A stretch of DNA of 64,000 nucleotides, from NCBI RefSeq assembly GCF_002099195.1, contig NZ_NBYX01000006.1, positions 248,001-312,000 of the forward strand, given 5' to 3'. This DNA comes from Burkholderia puraquae. Lineage in GTDB: Bacteria; Pseudomonadota; Gammaproteobacteria; Burkholderiales; Burkholderiaceae. Position 1 is the stretch's first letter. Each line of letters begins with the position of its first letter. The position numbers and the translations under genes were made by a program. This document shows, in pieces, positions 27,966 to 39,583 of the stretch. The notes beneath the pieces were generated by a model. The model saw only the letters and a program-made list of their open reading frames with translations. It did not search any database and had not been told where the DNA came from.

Positions 27966-29105
27966 TCAAGGTGCCGCATAGGTTACGCGGTAGATTGCAC
28001 CTGCGTAGTCGTCGCTGACGAGCAGTGAGCCGTCCGGCAGCGGCAGCACGTCGGCAGGGCGTCCCCATACCGTGCCGTCGGGCCGCAGCCAGCCGGTGAC
28101 GAACGGGATCTGGCGCGCCTGGCTGCCGTCCGCCGGGACGACGACTCGCATCACGCGGTAGCCGACCTTCGTGCTGCGGTTCCACGAGCCGTGTTCGGCA
28201 ATGAACACATTATTGCGATACGACGCCGGAAACATCGGCCCCGTATAGAAGCGCATGCCGAGTGCCGCGACGTGTGCACCGAGTTTCAATACGGGTGGCA
28301 CATAGCGGCGGCATACGTCGGCGCTGCCGAATTCCGGGTCGGGCGTGTCACCGCCATGGCAGTACGGGAAGCCGAAGTCGAGGCCGGCGCGCGGGGCGCG
28401 GTTCAGCTTGTCGTTGGGCACGTCGTCACCCATCATGTCGCGCCCGTTGTCGGTAAACCACAGCTCGCCCGATTCGGGGTGCCACGCGAAGCCGACCGTA
28501 TTGCGTACGCCGCGGGCGACAACCTCGCTTCCGCTGCCGTCCGCCTTCATGCGTGCGATGATCGCGTAGCGGTTGCGATCGGCGAGACAGACGTTGCACG
28601 GTGCGCCGGTCGGCACGTACAGCTTGCCGTCGGGGCCGAACGCGATGAATTTCCAGCCGTGATGGCGTTCGGTCGGCAGTGCGTCGGTGACGACGGCGGG
28701 TGCGGGCGGCGTGGCGAGCCGGTCGTCGATATGATCGAGACGCAGGATGCGCGATACGGCGGATATATAGAGTGCGCCGCCACGGTAGGCGACGCCGACG
28801 GGCATGTCGAGCCCGGACGCGATCACGTAGCGCGCACTGATCCGGCCCTCATGCATCACGAACGCATGCACGCGGCCTTCCCGCGTACCGACATACAGGA
28901 TGCCGCGCGGCGACCACGCCATTTCGCGCGCGGTCGGTACCGCGTCGGTCAGCACTTCGACGCGGAAGCCCGGCGGCACGACGAGTTCGGCCACCGGCAA
29001 CGGCGCGGCAAACGCCAGTGCGGATGCGAGGCAGGCAAGGCCGGCAAGCAGCGCCGCGAAACGGTGCTGAGCACGGCGTGTCGAGGCGGCGCGTAGGGGC
29101 GGCAT
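27966..29105 (-). CDS. Secreted PQQ-type sugar dehydrogenase-like beta-propeller protein
   Basis: A 379-residue exported protein. A signal peptide is visible at residues about 15-34 (FAALLAGLACLASALAFAA). The rest reads as a six-bladed propeller of the soluble glucose / L-sorbosone dehydrogenase family: VPPGFRVEVLTDAVPTAREMAWSP, LYVGTREGRVHAF, GVRNTVGFAWHPESGELWFTDNGRD and FIAEHGSWNRS. The family uses pyrroloquinoline quinone to oxidise sugars, but substrate and cofactor cannot be proved here. Two cysteine-containing loops (CNVCLADRNR and YCHGGDTPDPEFGSADVC) may form disulfides. ATG 29105 is preferred to an upstream in-frame ATG. Confidence 0.82.
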   Translation of the reverse strand: MPPLRAASTRRAQHRFAALLAGLACLASALAFAAPLPVAELVVPPGFRVEVLTDAVPTAREMAWSPRGILYVGTREGRVHAFVMHEGRISARYVIASGLDMPVGVAYRGGALYISAVSRILRLDHIDDRLATPPAPAVVTDALPTERHHGWKFIAFGPDGKLYVPTGAPCNVCLADRNRYAIIARMKADGSGSEVVARGVRNTVGFAWHPESGELWFTDNGRDMMGDDVPNDKLNRAPRAGLDFGFPYCHGGDTPDPEFGSADVCRRYVPPVLKLGAHVAALGMRFYTGPMFPASYRNNVFIAEHGSWNRSTKVGYRVMRVVVPADGSQARQIPFVTGWLRPDGTVWGRPADVLPLPDGSLLVSDDYAGAIYRVTYAAP

Positions 29106-29183
29106 GACGGTGTGGAACGTCCCGGACACGACGATTGTATGCCCGGCGGACAGGCCGCCCGCGGATTTTTTACGCGTAAGTGT

Positions 29184-29212
29184 TTGTTGTACCTCTGGTT
29201 TCCGGCTATAAT
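29184..29212 (+). promoter_or_regulatory. Sigma70 promoter of the rpsP operon
   Basis: TTGTTG (29184-29189), a 17-base spacer and a consensus TATAAT (29207-29212). Transcription would begin near 29219, about 40 bases before rpsP. Confidence 0.82.
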
Positions 29213-29257
29213 CGCGTGTTTCAGTAGTTTCGAACCCGGTTTTCCGAAGGACATCAT

Positions 29258-29512
29258 ATGGTTATCATCCGTCTGGCTCGTGGCGGCTCGAAGAAGCGCC
29301 CGTTCTACAACATCGTTGCTACCGATTCGCGCAACCGTCGTGACGGCCGCTTCATCGAGCGCGTCGGCTTCTACAACCCGGTTGCCACGAAGGGCGAATC
29401 GCTGCGTATCGCTCAGGATCGCCTGACGTACTGGCAAGGCGTTGGCGCGCAACTGTCGCCGACCGTCCAGCGTCTCGTGAAGGAAGCGCAAAAGGCGCAA
29501 CCGGCTGCCTAA
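29258..29512 (+). CDS. rpsP: 30S ribosomal protein S16
   Basis: An 84-residue S16. The start [25 protein letters not shown] and [14 protein letters not shown] are diagnostic, and the length is normal. It heads the conserved operon rpsP-rimM-trmD-rplS, which joins two ribosomal proteins with a 30S maturation factor and a tRNA methylase. A strong promoter lies upstream. Confidence 0.97.
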
Positions 29513-29554
29513 CATGGCACGGTGTGCCGGTCGTGCCGGCTGTGAGGTGCATTG

Positions 29555-30232
29555 ATGGCGGGTCACGATTCCGGTAATGCAAGGCGCGGGCGTGCGTCGT
29601 TTGGCGCATTCGTCCGCAAGCCGGTCGAGCGCGACGTTGTCGCGAACGCCGGTCAGGCTGCCGAGCAGGGTAGTCTCGAAATGGCGCAAGCCTGGCCCGA
29701 CGATGCCGTCGAGGTCGGAGCGGTGGTCGATGCCTATGGCCTGAAGGGCTGGGTCAAGGTGGCGACGCATGCCGACGCCGGTCGCGGTGGCGATGCGCTG
29801 CTCAAGGCGCGCCGCTGGTGGCTGGAACGCGGTGCGGAGCGGCTTTCCATCCGCATCATGCAGTCGAAGACGCACAGCGACACCGTCGTTGCGCAACCCG
29901 CGGGCGTCAGCGACCGCGATGCCGCGCTTGCCATGCGCGGCTTTCGCGTGTTCGTGCGCCGGGAAGATTTTCCGGCATTGGCCGCGGACGAATTCTATTG
30001 GGTCGACCTGATCGGTCTCGACGTCGTCAACGAGCAATCGGTGGCGCTCGGGAAGGTGAGCGGGATGATCGACAACGGCGTGCATTCGATCATGCGTGTC
30101 GAGTATCCGGCGACCGGCAAAGACGGTCAGCCGACCACCGACGAGCGGTTGATTCCGTTCGTCGGCGTATACGTCAAAACGGTGGATCAGGCGGCGCGTC
30201 GCATCGTCGTCGACTGGGAAGCCGATTACTGA
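29555..30232 (+). CDS. rimM: 16S rRNA processing / 30S maturation protein
   Basis: A 225-residue RimM, which binds S19 and helps assemble the 30S head. The family core starts near residue 50 ([23 protein letters not shown]); the RimM barrel and C-terminal PRC-like domain follow ([40 protein letters not shown]). The first 45 or so residues are an Arg/Ala-rich extension absent from E. coli RimM. ATG 29555 has GAGG upstream. If a later start were used, the extension would vanish, but no better start is evident. The trmD ATG follows one base after the stop. Confidence 0.93.
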   Translation: MAGHDSGNARRGRASFGAFVRKPVERDVVANAGQAAEQGSLEMAQAWPDDAVEVGAVVDAYGLKGWVKVATHADAGRGGDALLKARRWWLERGAERLSIRIMQSKTHSDTVVAQPAGVSDRDAALAMRGFRVFVRREDFPALAADEFYWVDLIGLDVVNEQSVALGKVSGMIDNGVHSIMRVEYPATGKDGQPTTDERLIPFVGVYVKTVDQAARRIVVDWEADY

Positions 30233-30233
30233 A

Positions 30234-31028
<795 letters not shown>

Positions 31029-31161
31029 GGCGGCTGCGCGAGCGGGAATTGGCGGTGTCGTACATGCGTGTGCGGTGCCTGATGTGAATCCATCCTCTAT
31101 CGGGGCCAGGCCTGGAAGCAGGCGGGTGCTAACGCCGACACGATGGCATAAGGAGTCAGTA

Positions 31162-31554
31162 ATGAATCTGATCGCAAAACTTGAGCAGGAAGAAATCGAG
31201 CGCGCGCTCGCCGGCAAGACGATCCCCGAATTCGCCCCGGGCGACACGGTGATCGTGAACGTGAACGTGGTTGAAGGTACCCGCAAGCGCGTTCAGGCTT
31301 ACGAAGGCGTCGTAATCGCGATTCGCAACCGTGGCCTGAACTCGAACTTCATCGTCCGCAAGATCTCGTCGGGCGAAGGCGTCGAGCGTACGTTCCAGAC
31401 GTACTCGCCGCTGCTGGCAAGCATCGTCGTGAAGCGCCGCGGCGATGTGCGTCGTGCGAAGCTGTACTACCTGCGCGAGCGTTCGGGCAAGTCGGCTCGT
31501 ATCAAGGAAAAGCTGGTGTCGAAGGATCGCGCCGCAGCAGCTTCCCAAGAGTAA
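31162..31554 (+). CDS. rplS: 50S ribosomal protein L19
   Basis: A 130-residue L19, located at the 30S-50S interface. Conserved stretches are [44 protein letters not shown] and [30 protein letters not shown] 31162 has AAGGAG at a good distance, with an in-frame open stretch before it that is not part of the protein. It ends the operon at the terminator 31566-31592. Confidence 0.97.
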   Translation: MNLIAKLEQEEIERALAGKTIPEFAPGDTVIVNVNVVEGTRKRVQAYEGVVIAIRNRGLNSNFIVRKISSGEGVERTFQTYSPLLASIVVKRRGDVRRAKLYYLRERSGKSARIKEKLVSKDRAAAASQE

Positions 31555-31565
31555 GAGCTGTAAGG

Positions 31566-31592
31566 AAAAAGCACCCACCCGGGTGCTTTTTT
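31566..31592 (+). terminator. Intrinsic terminator of the rpsP operon
   Basis: AAAAAGCACCC, loop ACCC, GGGTGCTTTTTT. Confidence 0.92.
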
Positions 31593-31641
31593 CATTCTGG
31601 CGCGACAATATGCTCGATACGACACAACCCCGAGAGCCCCA

Positions 31642-32328
31642 TTGAATCGCCGCCCCATCATCGATCCCGAAGTCCTGCCGGTCGAAGGCACCGGCGCCGG
31701 CCTGCCGGCCATCGATTCCAGCCTGATGACACCGTCCGGCCTGCGCGACCGTTTCGCGCGCACGCTCGAATGGAACGTCGAGCCCGGCGAGGCGCGGCTG
31801 CAGGAGGGGGTCGATCCACGCAGCGCGGCCGTCCTCGTGCCGCTCGTCGTCCGCGAGTCCGGCCTCTCCATGCTGCTGACCCAGCGCGCCGACCACCTGA
31901 ACGACCACGCCGGACAGATCAGCTTCCCCGGCGGGCGTCGTGAACCGTTCGATCGCGATGCAACCGCGACCGCGTTGCGCGAGGCAAAGGAAGAGATCGG
32001 GCTGGCAGACGAGCGTGTCGAGATCCTCGGCGCGCTGCCCGACTACCTGACCGGCACGGGCTTCTGCGTGACGCCGGTGGTCGGCCTCGTGCATCCGCCG
32101 TTCACCGTGCAGGCCGACACGTTCGAAGTGGCCGAGATTTTCGAGGTGCCGCTCGCGTTCCTGATGAATCCCGCGAACCATCAGGTCCGTGTGTTCCGCT
32201 GGGAAGGCGGCGAGCGTCGTTTTTTTGCGATGCCCTATCCGAATGGCGAACCAGGCGGGCATTACTTCATCTGGGGCGCAACTGCCGGCATGTTGCGCAA
32301 TCTGTACCGCTTCTTGGCCGCCGGCTAG
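31642..32328 (+). CDS. NUDIX hydrolase, CoA pyrophosphatase type
   Basis: A 228-residue NUDIX enzyme. The NUDIX box is read in GGRREPFDRDATATALREAKEEIGL, and the UPF0035 element LLTQRADHLNDHAGQISFPGG just before it marks the CoA/acyl-CoA pyrophosphatase group (NudL-like), which splits CoA to 4'-phosphopantetheine and 3',5'-ADP. No ATG lies in frame at a suitable place, so TTG 31642 is the likely start, giving MNRRPIIDPEVLPVEG. It follows the rpsP operon terminator on the same strand and seems to be transcribed alone. Confidence 0.9.
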   Translation: MNRRPIIDPEVLPVEGTGAGLPAIDSSLMTPSGLRDRFARTLEWNVEPGEARLQEGVDPRSAAVLVPLVVRESGLSMLLTQRADHLNDHAGQISFPGGRREPFDRDATATALREAKEEIGLADERVEILGALPDYLTGTGFCVTPVVGLVHPPFTVQADTFEVAEIFEVPLAFLMNPANHQVRVFRWEGGERRFFAMPYPNGEPGGHYFIWGATAGMLRNLYRFLAAG

Positions 32329-32448
32329 GCGCACACGGCGGCTGGTGCGCGCGGCCGGCTAACGGGCGACCGCACCGGCAGCCATCCGGTGCTTACGCTG
32401 TGCTATCGTTATGCAAAAAATGACATAACTCCGAAGACGGCGCCACGC

Positions 32449-33387
32449 ATGACTTTCTTTTCGGTTCTCCTCGCCCTCATCATCGAACAGGTCCGCGCGT
32501 TGTCGCCGAACAATCCGGTGTTCGCGCTGTTCCAGTTTCATGCGGAAACCGTCGCGCATGGTCTCGACGCCGGCAAGCAGAAGCACGGCATCCTTGCATG
32601 GCTCGCGGTCGTGCTGCCGTGGGTGCTGATCGTCGCGCTGATCTATTTCCTGCTGTACAAGGTGAGCTTCGTGCTCGCATTCATCTGGAACGTCGTCGTC
32701 GTGTATTTCACGCTCGGCTTCCGCCAGTTCAGCCACTACTTCACCGATATCCACCTCGCGCTCAACAACGACGACGTGCCGCGTGCGCGCGAAATCCTGC
32801 ACGAGTGGACGGGCATCGACACGGTCGACATGCCGGTCGGAGAAATCGTCCGCCACACGCTGATTCATGCCGTTGTCGCATCGCATCGCCACGTGTTCGG
32901 CGTGTTCTTCTGGTACGTGTTGCCGCTCGGCCCGGCCGGTGCCGTGCTGTACCGGATTTCCGAATACCTCGCGCGCAGCTGGTCGACGCCGGGCGACGAC
33001 CGCACGGCGGCCTTCTCGACGTTCGCGCAGCGCGCGTTCTTCGTGATCGACTGGATTCCCGCGCGATTGACCGCGCTCGGCTTCGCGATCGTCGGCAATT
33101 TCGAGGACGCGATCTACGCGTGGCGCAACCACACGCGCCAGTGGCCCGATCCGAACGATGGCGTCCTGCTGGCAGCCGGCAGCGGAGCGCTCGGCGCGCG
33201 CCTTGCGGGGCCGCTTGCGGAACCGTCGAGCCTCGATGCGCTGGCAGTCGGCGACAGCGGTCCGTTGACGGTCGGTGATGATTGCACGCCGCGTACGCTG
33301 CAATCTGCAGTCGGCCTCGTGTGGCGCGCGGTGATCCTGTGGATGATTCTGCTGCTGATGCTGACGCTCGCCGTCTGGGTGTCGTGA
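32449..33387 (+). CDS. CobD/CbiB-family membrane protein
   Basis: A 312-residue inner-membrane protein with about four or five hydrophobic segments (ILAWLAVVLPWVLIVALIYFLLY, VLAFIWNVVVVYFTLGF, and a C-terminal VILWMILLLMLTLAVWV). RQFSHYFTDIHLALNNDDVPRAREIL and HRHVFGVFFWYVLPLGPAGAVLYRI match the CobD/CbiB superfamily, which includes adenosylcobinamide-phosphate synthase and the AmpE-like proteins. No cobalamin genes are nearby, so a role in B12 assembly is not supported by context. A bidirectional terminator follows at 33415-33442. Confidence 0.8.
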   Translation: MTFFSVLLALIIEQVRALSPNNPVFALFQFHAETVAHGLDAGKQKHGILAWLAVVLPWVLIVALIYFLLYKVSFVLAFIWNVVVVYFTLGFRQFSHYFTDIHLALNNDDVPRAREILHEWTGIDTVDMPVGEIVRHTLIHAVVASHRHVFGVFFWYVLPLGPAGAVLYRISEYLARSWSTPGDDRTAAFSTFAQRAFFVIDWIPARLTALGFAIVGNFEDAIYAWRNHTRQWPDPNDGVLLAAGSGALGARLAGPLAEPSSLDALAVGDSGPLTVGDDCTPRTLQSAVGLVWRAVILWMILLLMLTLAVWVS

Positions 33388-33414
33388 CGGGGCAGTGCGG
33401 TACCGACGAAAGGC

Positions 33415-33442
33415 AAAAGGCCGGCTTGAAGCCGGCCTTTTT
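33415..33442. terminator. Bidirectional terminator
   Basis: AAAAGGCCGGC and GCCGGCC plus five Ts, between convergent genes ending at 33387 and 33451. Confidence 0.88.
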
Positions 33443-33450
33443 GTTGCGAG

Positions 33451-33768
33451 TCAGTCGTCGAGCGGGTCGCGTACGGCGCCGCATTGCCAGCACGCGGTGA
33501 ACTGGGCCTCGAGCGCTTCGCCGCATTGCCGGCAGCGCCACGGCGCGGCGCCGGCCGACGGGCCGTGCGATGCGGCATCGAGGAGCCGGCGTGCGAGCGC
33601 GTCGTCGCGTTCGTCGTCGAGCCACAGCTCGGGCGTGCACGCGTCGGCGGGCAGGCCGCCGAGCGCGCCGGTCGCGTAGCAGTTATGCAGCTCGCAACCG
33701 ATGCCGGCCACCTGAAGCACGTTGGCCCAATGCTGCGCCGTCGCGAGATCGGGTGCCTTGAAACGCAT
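33451..33768 (-). CDS. DUF2007-like protein with zinc ribbon
   Basis: A 105-residue protein. The N-terminal half (FKAPDLATAQHWANVLQVAGIGCELHN, then PELWLDDERDDALARRLL) matches the DUF2007 'putative signal transducing' fold, an ACT-like small domain. The C-terminal 25 residues are a zinc ribbon with two CxxC knuckles (CRQCGEAL and CWQCGAV). It lies 66 bases downstream of rsgA on the same strand. Function is unknown; it may be co-transcribed with rsgA. Confidence 0.75.
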   Translation of the reverse strand: MRFKAPDLATAQHWANVLQVAGIGCELHNCYATGALGGLPADACTPELWLDDERDDALARRLLDAASHGPSAGAAPWRCRQCGEALEAQFTACWQCGAVRDPLDD

Positions 33769-33834
33769 CGCGGCTCCTGTCGGTGAGGGCCGGCCCGCGC
33801 GGCACCGGCTGGCCGCCGCGCGCGTGCCGCGCGA

Positions 33835-34776
33835 TCAGCGGACGATCTGGCTCGCCTCGTGCACGAGCTGCGCGTACAGCGCGTGCCGCGACGGGGCGAT
33901 GCGGCCGTCGGCGACCGCTTCGAGAATCGCGCAGCCGGGTTCGTGCAGATGATGACAATTATAGAAACGGCAGTCGGCGAGCAGCGGCCGGAACTCTGGA
34001 AATGCGCGCTCGAGACGGCCTTCCGTCAGGTGGTAGAGGCCGAATTCCTGGAAACCCGGCGAATCGATCAGGGCACCGCCGCCCTGCAACGGGTAGAGGC
34101 GCGTGAACGTCGTCGTGTGACGGCCGCTGTTGAGCGCAGCCGAAATCTCGCGCGTGGCTGCTTCGGCATCGGGAACGAGCAGGTTCACGAGCGTCGACTT
34201 GCCCATCCCGGACTGGCCGAGCAGGATCGTCGAATGCCCGGCGAGGTGCGGCATCAGTTGCGCGCGCGCGTCGTCGGGCGAGCCCTTCACCGACAGCTCG
34301 AGCACGTCGTAGCCGAGTGCGCGGTACGGTGCGAGGCGCTCGCGCGCGACCGGCAGCGCGGCTTCGACATCGATCTTGTTCAACACGACAAGCGGCTTCA
34401 GCTCGTTCGCCTCGGCGGCGATCAGCGCGCGGCCGAGCAGGTCCTCGCTGAAGTAGGGCTCGGTCGCGAGCACGATCAGCAACTGATCGAGGTTGGCCGC
34501 GAACAGCTTCGACTTGAACTGGTCGGAACGGTACAGCAGGTTGCGCCGTTCGCCGATCTCGACGATGACGCCCTGGTCGGCCGATGCGAGCTCGTACGCG
34601 ACACGGTCGCCGACCGCGATGTCGCTCTTCTTGCCGCGCGGGAAGCACTGCAGCATCGGGCCGCCGTCGTCGGGCGCGACGATGTAGTGGCGCCCGTGCG
34701 CCGCGATCACGCGGCCTTCGACCCGCTGCGCGCTCGATGCACGCGGGGCCGGCTTGCGGGAGGTCGGGCGGCTCAT
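33835..34776 (-). CDS. rsgA: Ribosome small subunit GTPase RsgA
   Basis: A 313-residue circularly permuted GTPase that checks and releases late 30S particles. An N-terminal OB domain ([20 protein letters not shown]) is followed by G4 VVLNKID, G1 [15 protein letters not shown]3 [10 protein letters not shown], and the C-terminal zinc finger with [12 protein letters not shown]. The permuted order G4-G1-G3 is typical. Its ATG overlaps the stop of the upstream M48 gene by ATGA, so the two are coupled. Confidence 0.96.
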   Translation of the reverse strand: MSRPTSRKPAPRASSAQRVEGRVIAAHGRHYIVAPDDGGPMLQCFPRGKKSDIAVGDRVAYELASADQGVIVEIGERRNLLYRSDQFKSKLFAANLDQLLIVLATEPYFSEDLLGRALIAAEANELKPLVVLNKIDVEAALPVARERLAPYRALGYDVLELSVKGSPDDARAQLMPHLAGHSTILLGQSGMGKSTLVNLLVPDAEAATREISAALNSGRHTTTFTRLYPLQGGGALIDSPGFQEFGLYHLTEGRLERAFPEFRPLLADCRFYNCHHLHEPGCAILEAVADGRIAPSRHALYAQLVHEASQIVR

Positions 34777-36032
34777 GCGTGCTGCAGCAGGCGGTCGATC
34801 CGCTGCGACGCAGGCGGATGCGAGTAGTAGAAGGCCGTGTAGACAGGGTCAGGCGTCAGCGTCGACGCGTTGTCCTCATAGAGCTTCACGAGTGCGCTGA
34901 CGAGATCTTGCGCGTCGGTCTGGCTGGCCGCGAATGCGTCAGCCTCGAATTCGTGCTTGCGCGACGTCAGGCTGCCGAACGGCGTCGCGAAGAACAGGAA
35001 CACGGGAATCGCGAGGAAGAACAGCACGAGCGCGGCGCCCGCGTTGCTGGTGTCGAGCGACGGCGCGACGCCGAGCCCTGTGTAGAACCACGTGCGTTGC
35101 GCCAGCCAGCCGAGCAGCGCGAGCAGCACGAGGCTCAGCACGAACGACACGAGCATCCGCTTCATCACGTGGCGGCGCTTGAAGTGGCCGAGCTCGTGCG
35201 CGAGCACGGCCTCGATTTCCTCGCCGGACAGGCGCGCGAGCAGCGTGTCGAAGAACACGATTCGCTTCGACGCGCCGAAGCCCGTGAAGTACGCGTTGCC
35301 ATGCGCGGAGCGGCGGCTGCCGTCCATCACGAACAGCCCCTTCGCCGCGAAGCCGCAGCGCTTCATCAGCGACTCGATGCGCGCGCGCAGCGCGTCGTCC
35401 TTCAGCGGTTCGAACTTGTTGAAGAGCGGGGCGATGAAGGTCGGGTAGATCAGCAGCACGAGCATCTGGAACGCGACCCAGACGATCCAGGTCCACAGCC
35501 ACCACAGGCTGCCGGCCTGGTTCATCAGCCACAGTACGACGAACAGCAGCGGCAGGCCGAGCGCGGCGCCGAGCAGCGAGTTTTTCAGCATGTCGGTGAA
35601 GAACAGGCGCTTCGTCATCCGGTTGAAGCCGAAGCGCTGCTCGATCCCGAACTGACGGTAATACTCGAACGGGACGTCGATGACGCTCGTGATCACGAGT
35701 ACGGCGGCGACGAGCGCGACCTGTTGCCCGTAGCCGCGGCCGAGCCAGCCGGTGAGCAGCGTGTCGAGTGCGCCGACGCCGCCGAGCAGCGTGAGGCCGA
35801 CCAGCACGGCCGCGCTGACGACGATCTCGAGCATCGTCAGCCGGGTGCGCTCGACCGTATAGTCTGCCGCGCGCTGGTGGGCGGTCAGCGGGATGGTTGC
35901 GCTGAACTGCGCGGGAACGCCGTTGCGGTGCGCGGCGACGAAGCGGATCTGCCGCGACGCGAGCCACAGCTTGGTGACGACCATCGCGAGCACGGCGAGC
36001 GCGAACAGCAGGGTGAACGAAAAGGGTGACAT
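34773..36032 (-). CDS. M48-family integral-membrane metalloprotease (Ste24-like)
   Basis: A 419-residue membrane protease with about six or seven helices. The zinc motif is [13 protein letters not shown], with the third ligand in HEFEADAFA. The long N-terminal part ([22 protein letters not shown]) matches CaaX prenyl protease 1 / Ste24 homologues rather than the shorter HtpX. Bacteria lack prenylated CaaX proteins, so its role is presumably membrane-protein quality control; that is inference. ATG 36032 is preferred to an in-frame TTG at 36044. Its stop overlaps the rsgA start. Confidence 0.9.
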   Translation of the reverse strand: MSPFSFTLLFALAVLAMVVTKLWLASRQIRFVAAHRNGVPAQFSATIPLTAHQRAADYTVERTRLTMLEIVVSAAVLVGLTLLGGVGALDTLLTGWLGRGYGQQVALVAAVLVITSVIDVPFEYYRQFGIEQRFGFNRMTKRLFFTDMLKNSLLGAALGLPLLFVVLWLMNQAGSLWWLWTWIVWVAFQMLVLLIYPTFIAPLFNKFEPLKDDALRARIESLMKRCGFAAKGLFVMDGSRRSAHGNAYFTGFGASKRIVFFDTLLARLSGEEIEAVLAHELGHFKRRHVMKRMLVSFVLSLVLLALLGWLAQRTWFYTGLGVAPSLDTSNAGAALVLFFLAIPVFLFFATPFGSLTSRKHEFEADAFAASQTDAQDLVSALVKLYEDNASTLTPDPVYTAFYYSHPPASQRIDRLLQHA

Positions 36033-36146
36033 CGAAGGCGCCAAAGGGTTCTATGCGAGAATTATATGTTCTTGCGGACCGGGCCCGCTGATGCGATGCC
36101 GGCCGCCCGGGCGGCACCGCGCGCCGTCCGCCATTTTCCAGGATGA

Positions 36147-36770
<624 letters not shown>

Positions 36771-36804
36771 GCGGGCCGGCACGCGCTTGGCGCTGGGTGC
36801 AGGC

Positions 36805-37416
36805 TCAGCGCCGCGCGCTTTTCGGCCGGAACGCCGCGACCACCGCGGCGTCGGTCTCGAGGTACGGGCCGCCGATCAGGTCGATGCAGTAGGGCACCGC
36901 GGCGAAAATGCCGGGCACGGTCGACTTGCCGTCGGCATCGCGCAGCCCTTCGAGCGTTTCCCGGATCGACTTCGGCTGGCCGGGCAGGTTGATGATCAGC
37001 GCCGCATGGTCATCCGTCTCGCGGATCACCGCGACCTGCCGCGACAGGATCGCGGTCGGCACGAAATTCAGGCTGATCTGCCGCATCTGTTCGCCGAATC
37101 CCGGCATTTCCTTCGTCGCCACGGCCAGCGTGGCTTCGGGCGTTACGTCACGGCGCGCGGGGCCCGTGCCGCCGGTCGTCAGCACGAGGTCGCACCCAAC
37201 GATGTCGACGAGCTCGGCGAGCGTGGCCGAGATCGTCGGCGCATCATCCTGGATCAGGCGCGTTTCGGCGCGCCACGGCGACACCAGCGCGCCGGCGAGC
37301 CACTCCTGCAGTGCGGGAATGCCCTTGTCTTCATAGACGCCCGTGCTCGCGCGATCGCTGATCGACACGAGGCCGACGACGAGCTCGTCCGGGTGATTAC
37401 GCTTCGTCGTCGTCAT
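36805..37416 (-). CDS. mog: Molybdopterin adenylyltransferase (MogA-like)
   Basis: A 203-residue MoaB/Mog-fold enzyme that adenylates molybdopterin before molybdenum insertion. [45 protein letters not shown] and [14 protein letters not shown] are the signature motifs. ATG 37416 lies inside the end of the upstream darP gene (20-base overlap), and the in-frame codons further upstream belong to that overlap. The molybdenum cofactor gene moeA also occurs in the window (63825 onward), but far away. Confidence 0.92.
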   Translation of the reverse strand: MTTTKRNHPDELVVGLVSISDRASTGVYEDKGIPALQEWLAGALVSPWRAETRLIQDDAPTISATLAELVDIVGCDLVLTTGGTGPARRDVTPEATLAVATKEMPGFGEQMRQISLNFVPTAILSRQVAVIRETDDHAALIINLPGQPKSIRETLEGLRDADGKSTVPGIFAAVPYCIDLIGGPYLETDAAVVAAFRPKSARR

Positions 37417-38002
37417 GGTCGTCTCCGGCGTCGTCCGCCGCTTCGTCGTCCGCATCGGACGTGCCGCCGGCGGCCTTGATCCACTGGAACAGCTCGCGGA
37501 AATAGCGCGGCGGCTTGCCTTGCTGCGCTTCCTTGCGTGCGTTGCGGATCAGCGTGCGGCCTTCCTGGATGTCGGCTTCCGGGTGCTGGCGCAGGAATTC
37601 GGTCAACGCGTCGTCGTTGGCGAGCAACTGTTCGCGCGTGCGTTCGATCCAGTGCAGGCGGGCCGTCGCGGCCTTGTTCACGCCGCGCTGCGCGTCGAGC
37701 GCGGTGCGCAGTGCGGCGGTTTCGTCGTCGGTCAGCGAGCGCATCACGCGGCCGACATACTGGAGCTGGCGGCGCTTGCCTTCGTGATCGGTGATCCGGC
37801 GCGCCTCGCGAACGGCGTCGGCGAGACTTTCGGGCATCGGCATGCGTTTCAGCGCGTCTTTCGGCAGGTCGACGAGCGCCTGACCGAGCACCTGCAGCTC
37901 GTGCATCTCGCGCTTGAGCTGGGATTTGCTGGGGCGATCGTAGCCATTGTCGTCGTCTTCGACGGCATGCTCGATCGGTTGGATTCGGGTTTTGCGTGTC
38001 AT
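37397..38002 (-). CDS. darP: DarP/YjgA family 50S assembly factor
   Basis: A 201-residue protein of the DUF615 family, whose E. coli member (DarP, YjgA) associates with late 50S precursors. The central region [46 protein letters not shown] is typical, followed by [18 protein letters not shown]. The C-terminus is strongly acidic ([20 protein letters not shown]). ATG 38002 is chosen; ATG 38011 is possible. It is divergent from pmbA and overlaps mog by 20 bases. Confidence 0.92.
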   Translation of the reverse strand: MTRKTRIQPIEHAVEDDDNGYDRPSKSQLKREMHELQVLGQALVDLPKDALKRMPMPESLADAVREARRITDHEGKRRQLQYVGRVMRSLTDDETAALRTALDAQRGVNKAATARLHWIERTREQLLANDDALTEFLRQHPEADIQEGRTLIRNARKEAQQGKPPRYFRELFQWIKAAGGTSDADDEAADDAGDDHDDDEA

Positions 38003-38129
38003 GGACGGCATTGTATCGCGCCGCGGACACCCCAAGCTTGTCGGTGTCCGGCCCCGGACCTTGCTATGATCGCGGGATACGCAACATTTTGACCATGCGG
38101 GCGCCCGCCCGCCACCGGATATCAAGACG

Positions 38130-39500
38130 ATGGCAGCCAATCTCGACGTACAAGCGCGCTATTTCCCGCACACGCAGGACCAGCTCAAAGAAATCGCCTC
38201 GGACATCCTTCGCCATGCGAAGGCGCTCGGGGCGACGGACGCCGCGACCGAAATCTCCGAGGGCGACGGCCTGTCGGTGTCGGTGCGCCGCGGCGAAGTC
38301 GAAACGATCGAGCACAACCGCGACAAGATGGTCGGCGTGACCGTGTTCATCGGCAAGAAGCGCGGCAACGCGAGCACGTCGGACTTCTCGCCGGGCGCGA
38401 TCAAGGATACCGTCGCCGCCGCGTACAACATCGCGCGCTTCACGGCCGAGGACGAGGCGGCCGGCCTCGCCGAGGCCGAACTGCTCGAAACCGATCCGCG
38501 CGACCTCGATCTGTACCACCCGTGGGCGCTGACGGCCGACGAGGCCGTCGAGCTCGCCCGCCGCGCGGAAGACGCCGCATTCGCGGTCAGCCCGCAGATC
38601 CGCAATTCGGAAGGCGCGAGCGTGTCGGCCCAGCATTCGCAATTCGTGCTCGCGACGTCGCGCGGCTTCCTGTCCGGCTACCCGTATTCGCGCCACTACA
38701 TCGCGTGCGCGCCGATCGCGGGCAGCGGCCGCCACATGCAGCGCGACGACTGGTATTCGTCGAAGCGCAGCGCGATCGATCTCGCAGCACCTGAAGCGGT
38801 GGGCCGTTACGCGGCCGAGCGTGCGCTTGCGCGGATGGGCGCGCGTCGTCTCGACACCCGCAAGGTGCCCGTGCTGTTCGAAGCGCCGCTCGCGGCCGGC
38901 CTGCTCGGCGCGTTCGTGCAGGCAGTAAGCGGCGGCGCGCTGTACCGCAAGACGTCGTTCCTCGTCGACAGCCTCGGCAAGCCGGTGTTCGCGCCGCACG
39001 TCCAGGTCGTCGAGGATCCGCACGTGCCGCGCGCGATGGGCAGCGCGCCGTTCGACGAGGAAGGTGTGCGTACGCGTGCGCGCAGCGTCGTCAAGGATGG
39101 TGTGGTCGAAGGCTACTTCCTGTCGACCTACTCGGCGCGCAAGCTCGGCACGCAGACCACCGGCAACGCAGGCGGCTCGCACAACCTCGCGCTGCGCAGC
39201 TCGAACACGCAGCCGGGCGACGATTTCGACGCGATGCTGAAGAAGCTCGGCACGGGCCTGTTGCTGACCGAACTGATGGGGCAGGGCGTGAACTACGTGA
39301 CGGGTGACTATTCGCGCGGCGCGGCGGGCTTCTGGGTCGAGAACGGCGTGATCCAGTATCCGGTCGAGGAAATCACCGTCGCGAGCACGCTGCAGGAGAT
39401 GTTCCGGCATATCGTCGCGATCGGTGCGGATTCGATCGTGCGCGGCACGAAGGAAACGGGCTCGGTGCTGATCGAGCAGATGACGATCGCCGGGCAATAA
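38130..39500 (+). CDS. pmbA: Metalloprotease-related PmbA (TldE)
   Basis: A 456-residue PmbA, partner of TldD in the heterodimer that degrades peptides such as microcin B17 precursor and CcdA. Conserved stretches are [52 protein letters not shown] and [14 protein letters not shown]. The TldD partner holds the metal-binding residues and is not in this window. It is divergent from darP, an arrangement common in beta- and gammaproteobacteria. A strong terminator follows. Confidence 0.95.
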   Translation: MAANLDVQARYFPHTQDQLKEIASDILRHAKALGATDAATEISEGDGLSVSVRRGEVETIEHNRDKMVGVTVFIGKKRGNASTSDFSPGAIKDTVAAAYNIARFTAEDEAAGLAEAELLETDPRDLDLYHPWALTADEAVELARRAEDAAFAVSPQIRNSEGASVSAQHSQFVLATSRGFLSGYPYSRHYIACAPIAGSGRHMQRDDWYSSKRSAIDLAAPEAVGRYAAERALARMGARRLDTRKVPVLFEAPLAAGLLGAFVQAVSGGALYRKTSFLVDSLGKPVFAPHVQVVEDPHVPRAMGSAPFDEEGVRTRARSVVKDGVVEGYFLSTYSARKLGTQTTGNAGGSHNLALRSSNTQPGDDFDAMLKKLGTGLLLTELMGQGVNYVTGDYSRGAAGFWVENGVIQYPVEEITVASTLQEMFRHIVAIGADSIVRGTKETGSVLIEQMTIAGQ

Positions 39501-39530
39501 GCGGCGCGCGGCATCGGCCGCCATCAAACG

Positions 39531-39567
39531 AAAAAGCCCGACCGGCGTGAGCCGGTCGGGCTTTTTT
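39531..39567. terminator. Bidirectional terminator between pmbA and folA
   Basis: A 16-base arm AAAAAGCCCGACCGGC, loop GTGA, and its complement ending in six Ts. It separates convergent genes. Confidence 0.93.
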
Positions 39568-39583
39568 CATTGCGCGTGCCGCG

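Noticed and set aside
31642-31644. An upstream ATG start for the NUDIX gene
   Set aside because: No in-frame ATG occurs in the nearest upstream codons, so the TTG start was kept.
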